Source: Kiritimatiellia bacterium | Lineage (GTDB): Bacteria; Verrucomicrobiota; Kiritimatiellia; RFP12; UBA1067 | Assembly: GCA_017459225.1 (NCBI GenBank) | Contig: JAFUDL010000297.1 | Span: forward strand, 1-7,521 | Length of the DNA: 7,521 nt | Reading direction: 5' to 3' | In this document: positions 7,348 to 7,521 of the stretch, piece after piece | How positions within the stretch are numbered: the stretch's first letter is position 1 | Layout of the letters: the number at the start of each line of letters is the position of its first letter | The notes under the pieces: model-generated | What the model was told of the DNA's origin: nothing | The model's input: the letters and a program-made list of their open reading frames with translations, nothing else | The model's database searches: none | Made by a program: the position numbers and the translations under genes

Positions 7348-7359
7348 GTGACAAGTCAC
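7348..7359. promoter_or_regulatory. Small interrupted palindrome upstream of the mfd promoter
   Basis: GTGAC-AA-GTCAC is a perfect 5-bp inverted repeat with a two-base centre. It lies just upstream of the weak -35 position of the mfd promoter, where an activator or a partly overlapping repressor could bind. It is short enough to occur by chance, and no regulator can be named. Confidence 0.25.
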
Positions 7360-7429
7360 GTCGCGTCAGTCGGCGTATCTCTGTTTTTCATCCATGCGTT
7401 TTTGAGATTGGAAACAACCGGTACAACTA

Positions 7430-7519
7430 GTAAAAACAACTTTTTTACGGCGGGCAACATGCCCGCCGATTCAAGAACGCCGCGAGGTTTCGCGGCGAGA
7501 AAGAGGATGTTGTTTTTAC
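7430..7519. repeat. Inverted-repeat element enclosing two GC hairpins
   Basis: GTAAAAACAAC (7430-7440) and GTTGTTTTTAC (7509-7519) are a perfect 11-bp inverted repeat. Between them are two perfect hairpins. The first is CGGCGGGC (7448-7455) with GCCCGCCG (7461-7468) and a five-base loop AACAT. The second is CGCCGCGA (7478-7485) with TCGCGGCG (7490-7497) and a four-base loop GGTT. Nine bases separate the hairpins. The ideal fold is a three-way junction with an A/T-rich base stem and two G/C-rich arms. It could be a structured RNA on either strand, a small non-autonomous mobile element with 11-bp terminal repeats, or a repeated palindromic element. Neither hairpin is followed directly by a T-run on the + strand, so it is not a simple intrinsic terminator. 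The window ends two bases after the right arm, so the flanks cannot be judged. Confidence 0.75.
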
Positions 7520-7521
7520 AC

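Noticed and set aside
7316..7354. TTGTCA on the - strand as the -35 of the mfd promoter
   Set aside because: It is a 5/6 match but lies 27 bases from the -10, too far for a sigma-70 promoter.
7401..7436. Possible + strand promoter (TTGGAA at 7408-7413, 17 bases, TAAAAA at 7431-7436)
   Set aside because: Each box matches the consensus at only four of six positions in A/T-rich DNA. Transcription would start inside the element and omit its left arm.
7448..7519. Intrinsic terminator on the + strand
   Set aside because: The second GC hairpin ends at 7497 and the T-run begins only at 7513. The first hairpin is preceded, not followed, by T residues.
7430..7519. Retron-type RNA with the 11-bp repeats as a1/a2 arms
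   Set aside because: The 90-base element is short for a retron msr-msd, has no long msd stem, and no reverse transcriptase is in view.
7509..7521. Start of a CRISPR repeat at the right edge, with 7430-7440 as an anti-repeat
   Set aside because: Only one partial copy is visible and there is no spacer or cas gene. The match is limited to the 11-bp inverted repeat. It would need sequence beyond the edge.

Overview
The window is GC-rich, tightly packed bacterial chromosome. It holds three genes on the + strand in an apparent operon (3' end of a probable dnaG, a DUF192 gene, and a large secreted tricorn-like S41 protease). They converge on a single long - strand gene, mfd, and the right-hand end is a non-coding, AT-richer stretch of about 300 bases. 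There are no rRNA, tRNA, insertion-sequence or phage genes. The mix of a tricorn-type protease with a signal peptide, GTG starts and a repeat-bearing leader would fit a PVC-group bacterium (Kiritimatiellota, Lentisphaerota or Verrucomicrobiota). This is a weak inference from style, not from any marker gene.

Layout. 2-511: C-terminal 169 codons of a protein that looks like the helicase-binding end of DNA primase. 514-828: small DUF192 protein, two bases after the dnaG stop. 806-4075: tricorn-like protease, whose start lies inside the DUF192 gene, so the three are probably co-transcribed and translationally coupled. 4076-4083: eight-base gap between the convergent stop codons, with no room for a terminator. 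4084-7224 (- strand): mfd, the transcription-repair coupling factor, starting at GTG behind a good Shine-Dalgarno.

7225-7521: no confident gene. Read in the mfd direction (right to left) it holds a near-perfect extended -10 promoter (7316-7324), then a transcribed leader made mostly of about ten imperfect heptamers (7233-7301). The last heptamer donates the first two bases of the mfd Shine-Dalgarno. Upstream of the promoter is a small palindrome (7348-7359). At the window edge is a 90-base element (7430-7519): a perfect 11-bp outer inverted repeat enclosing two perfect 8-bp GC hairpins, which would fold as a three-way junction. It is the least explained object in the window and the best candidate for something new: a structured RNA, a small non-autonomous mobile element, or part of a locus continuing past the edge.

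Functionally the genes are housekeeping (replication priming, transcription-coupled repair) plus an envelope or periplasmic peptidase. No defence, secretion or biosynthetic system is visible inside the window.
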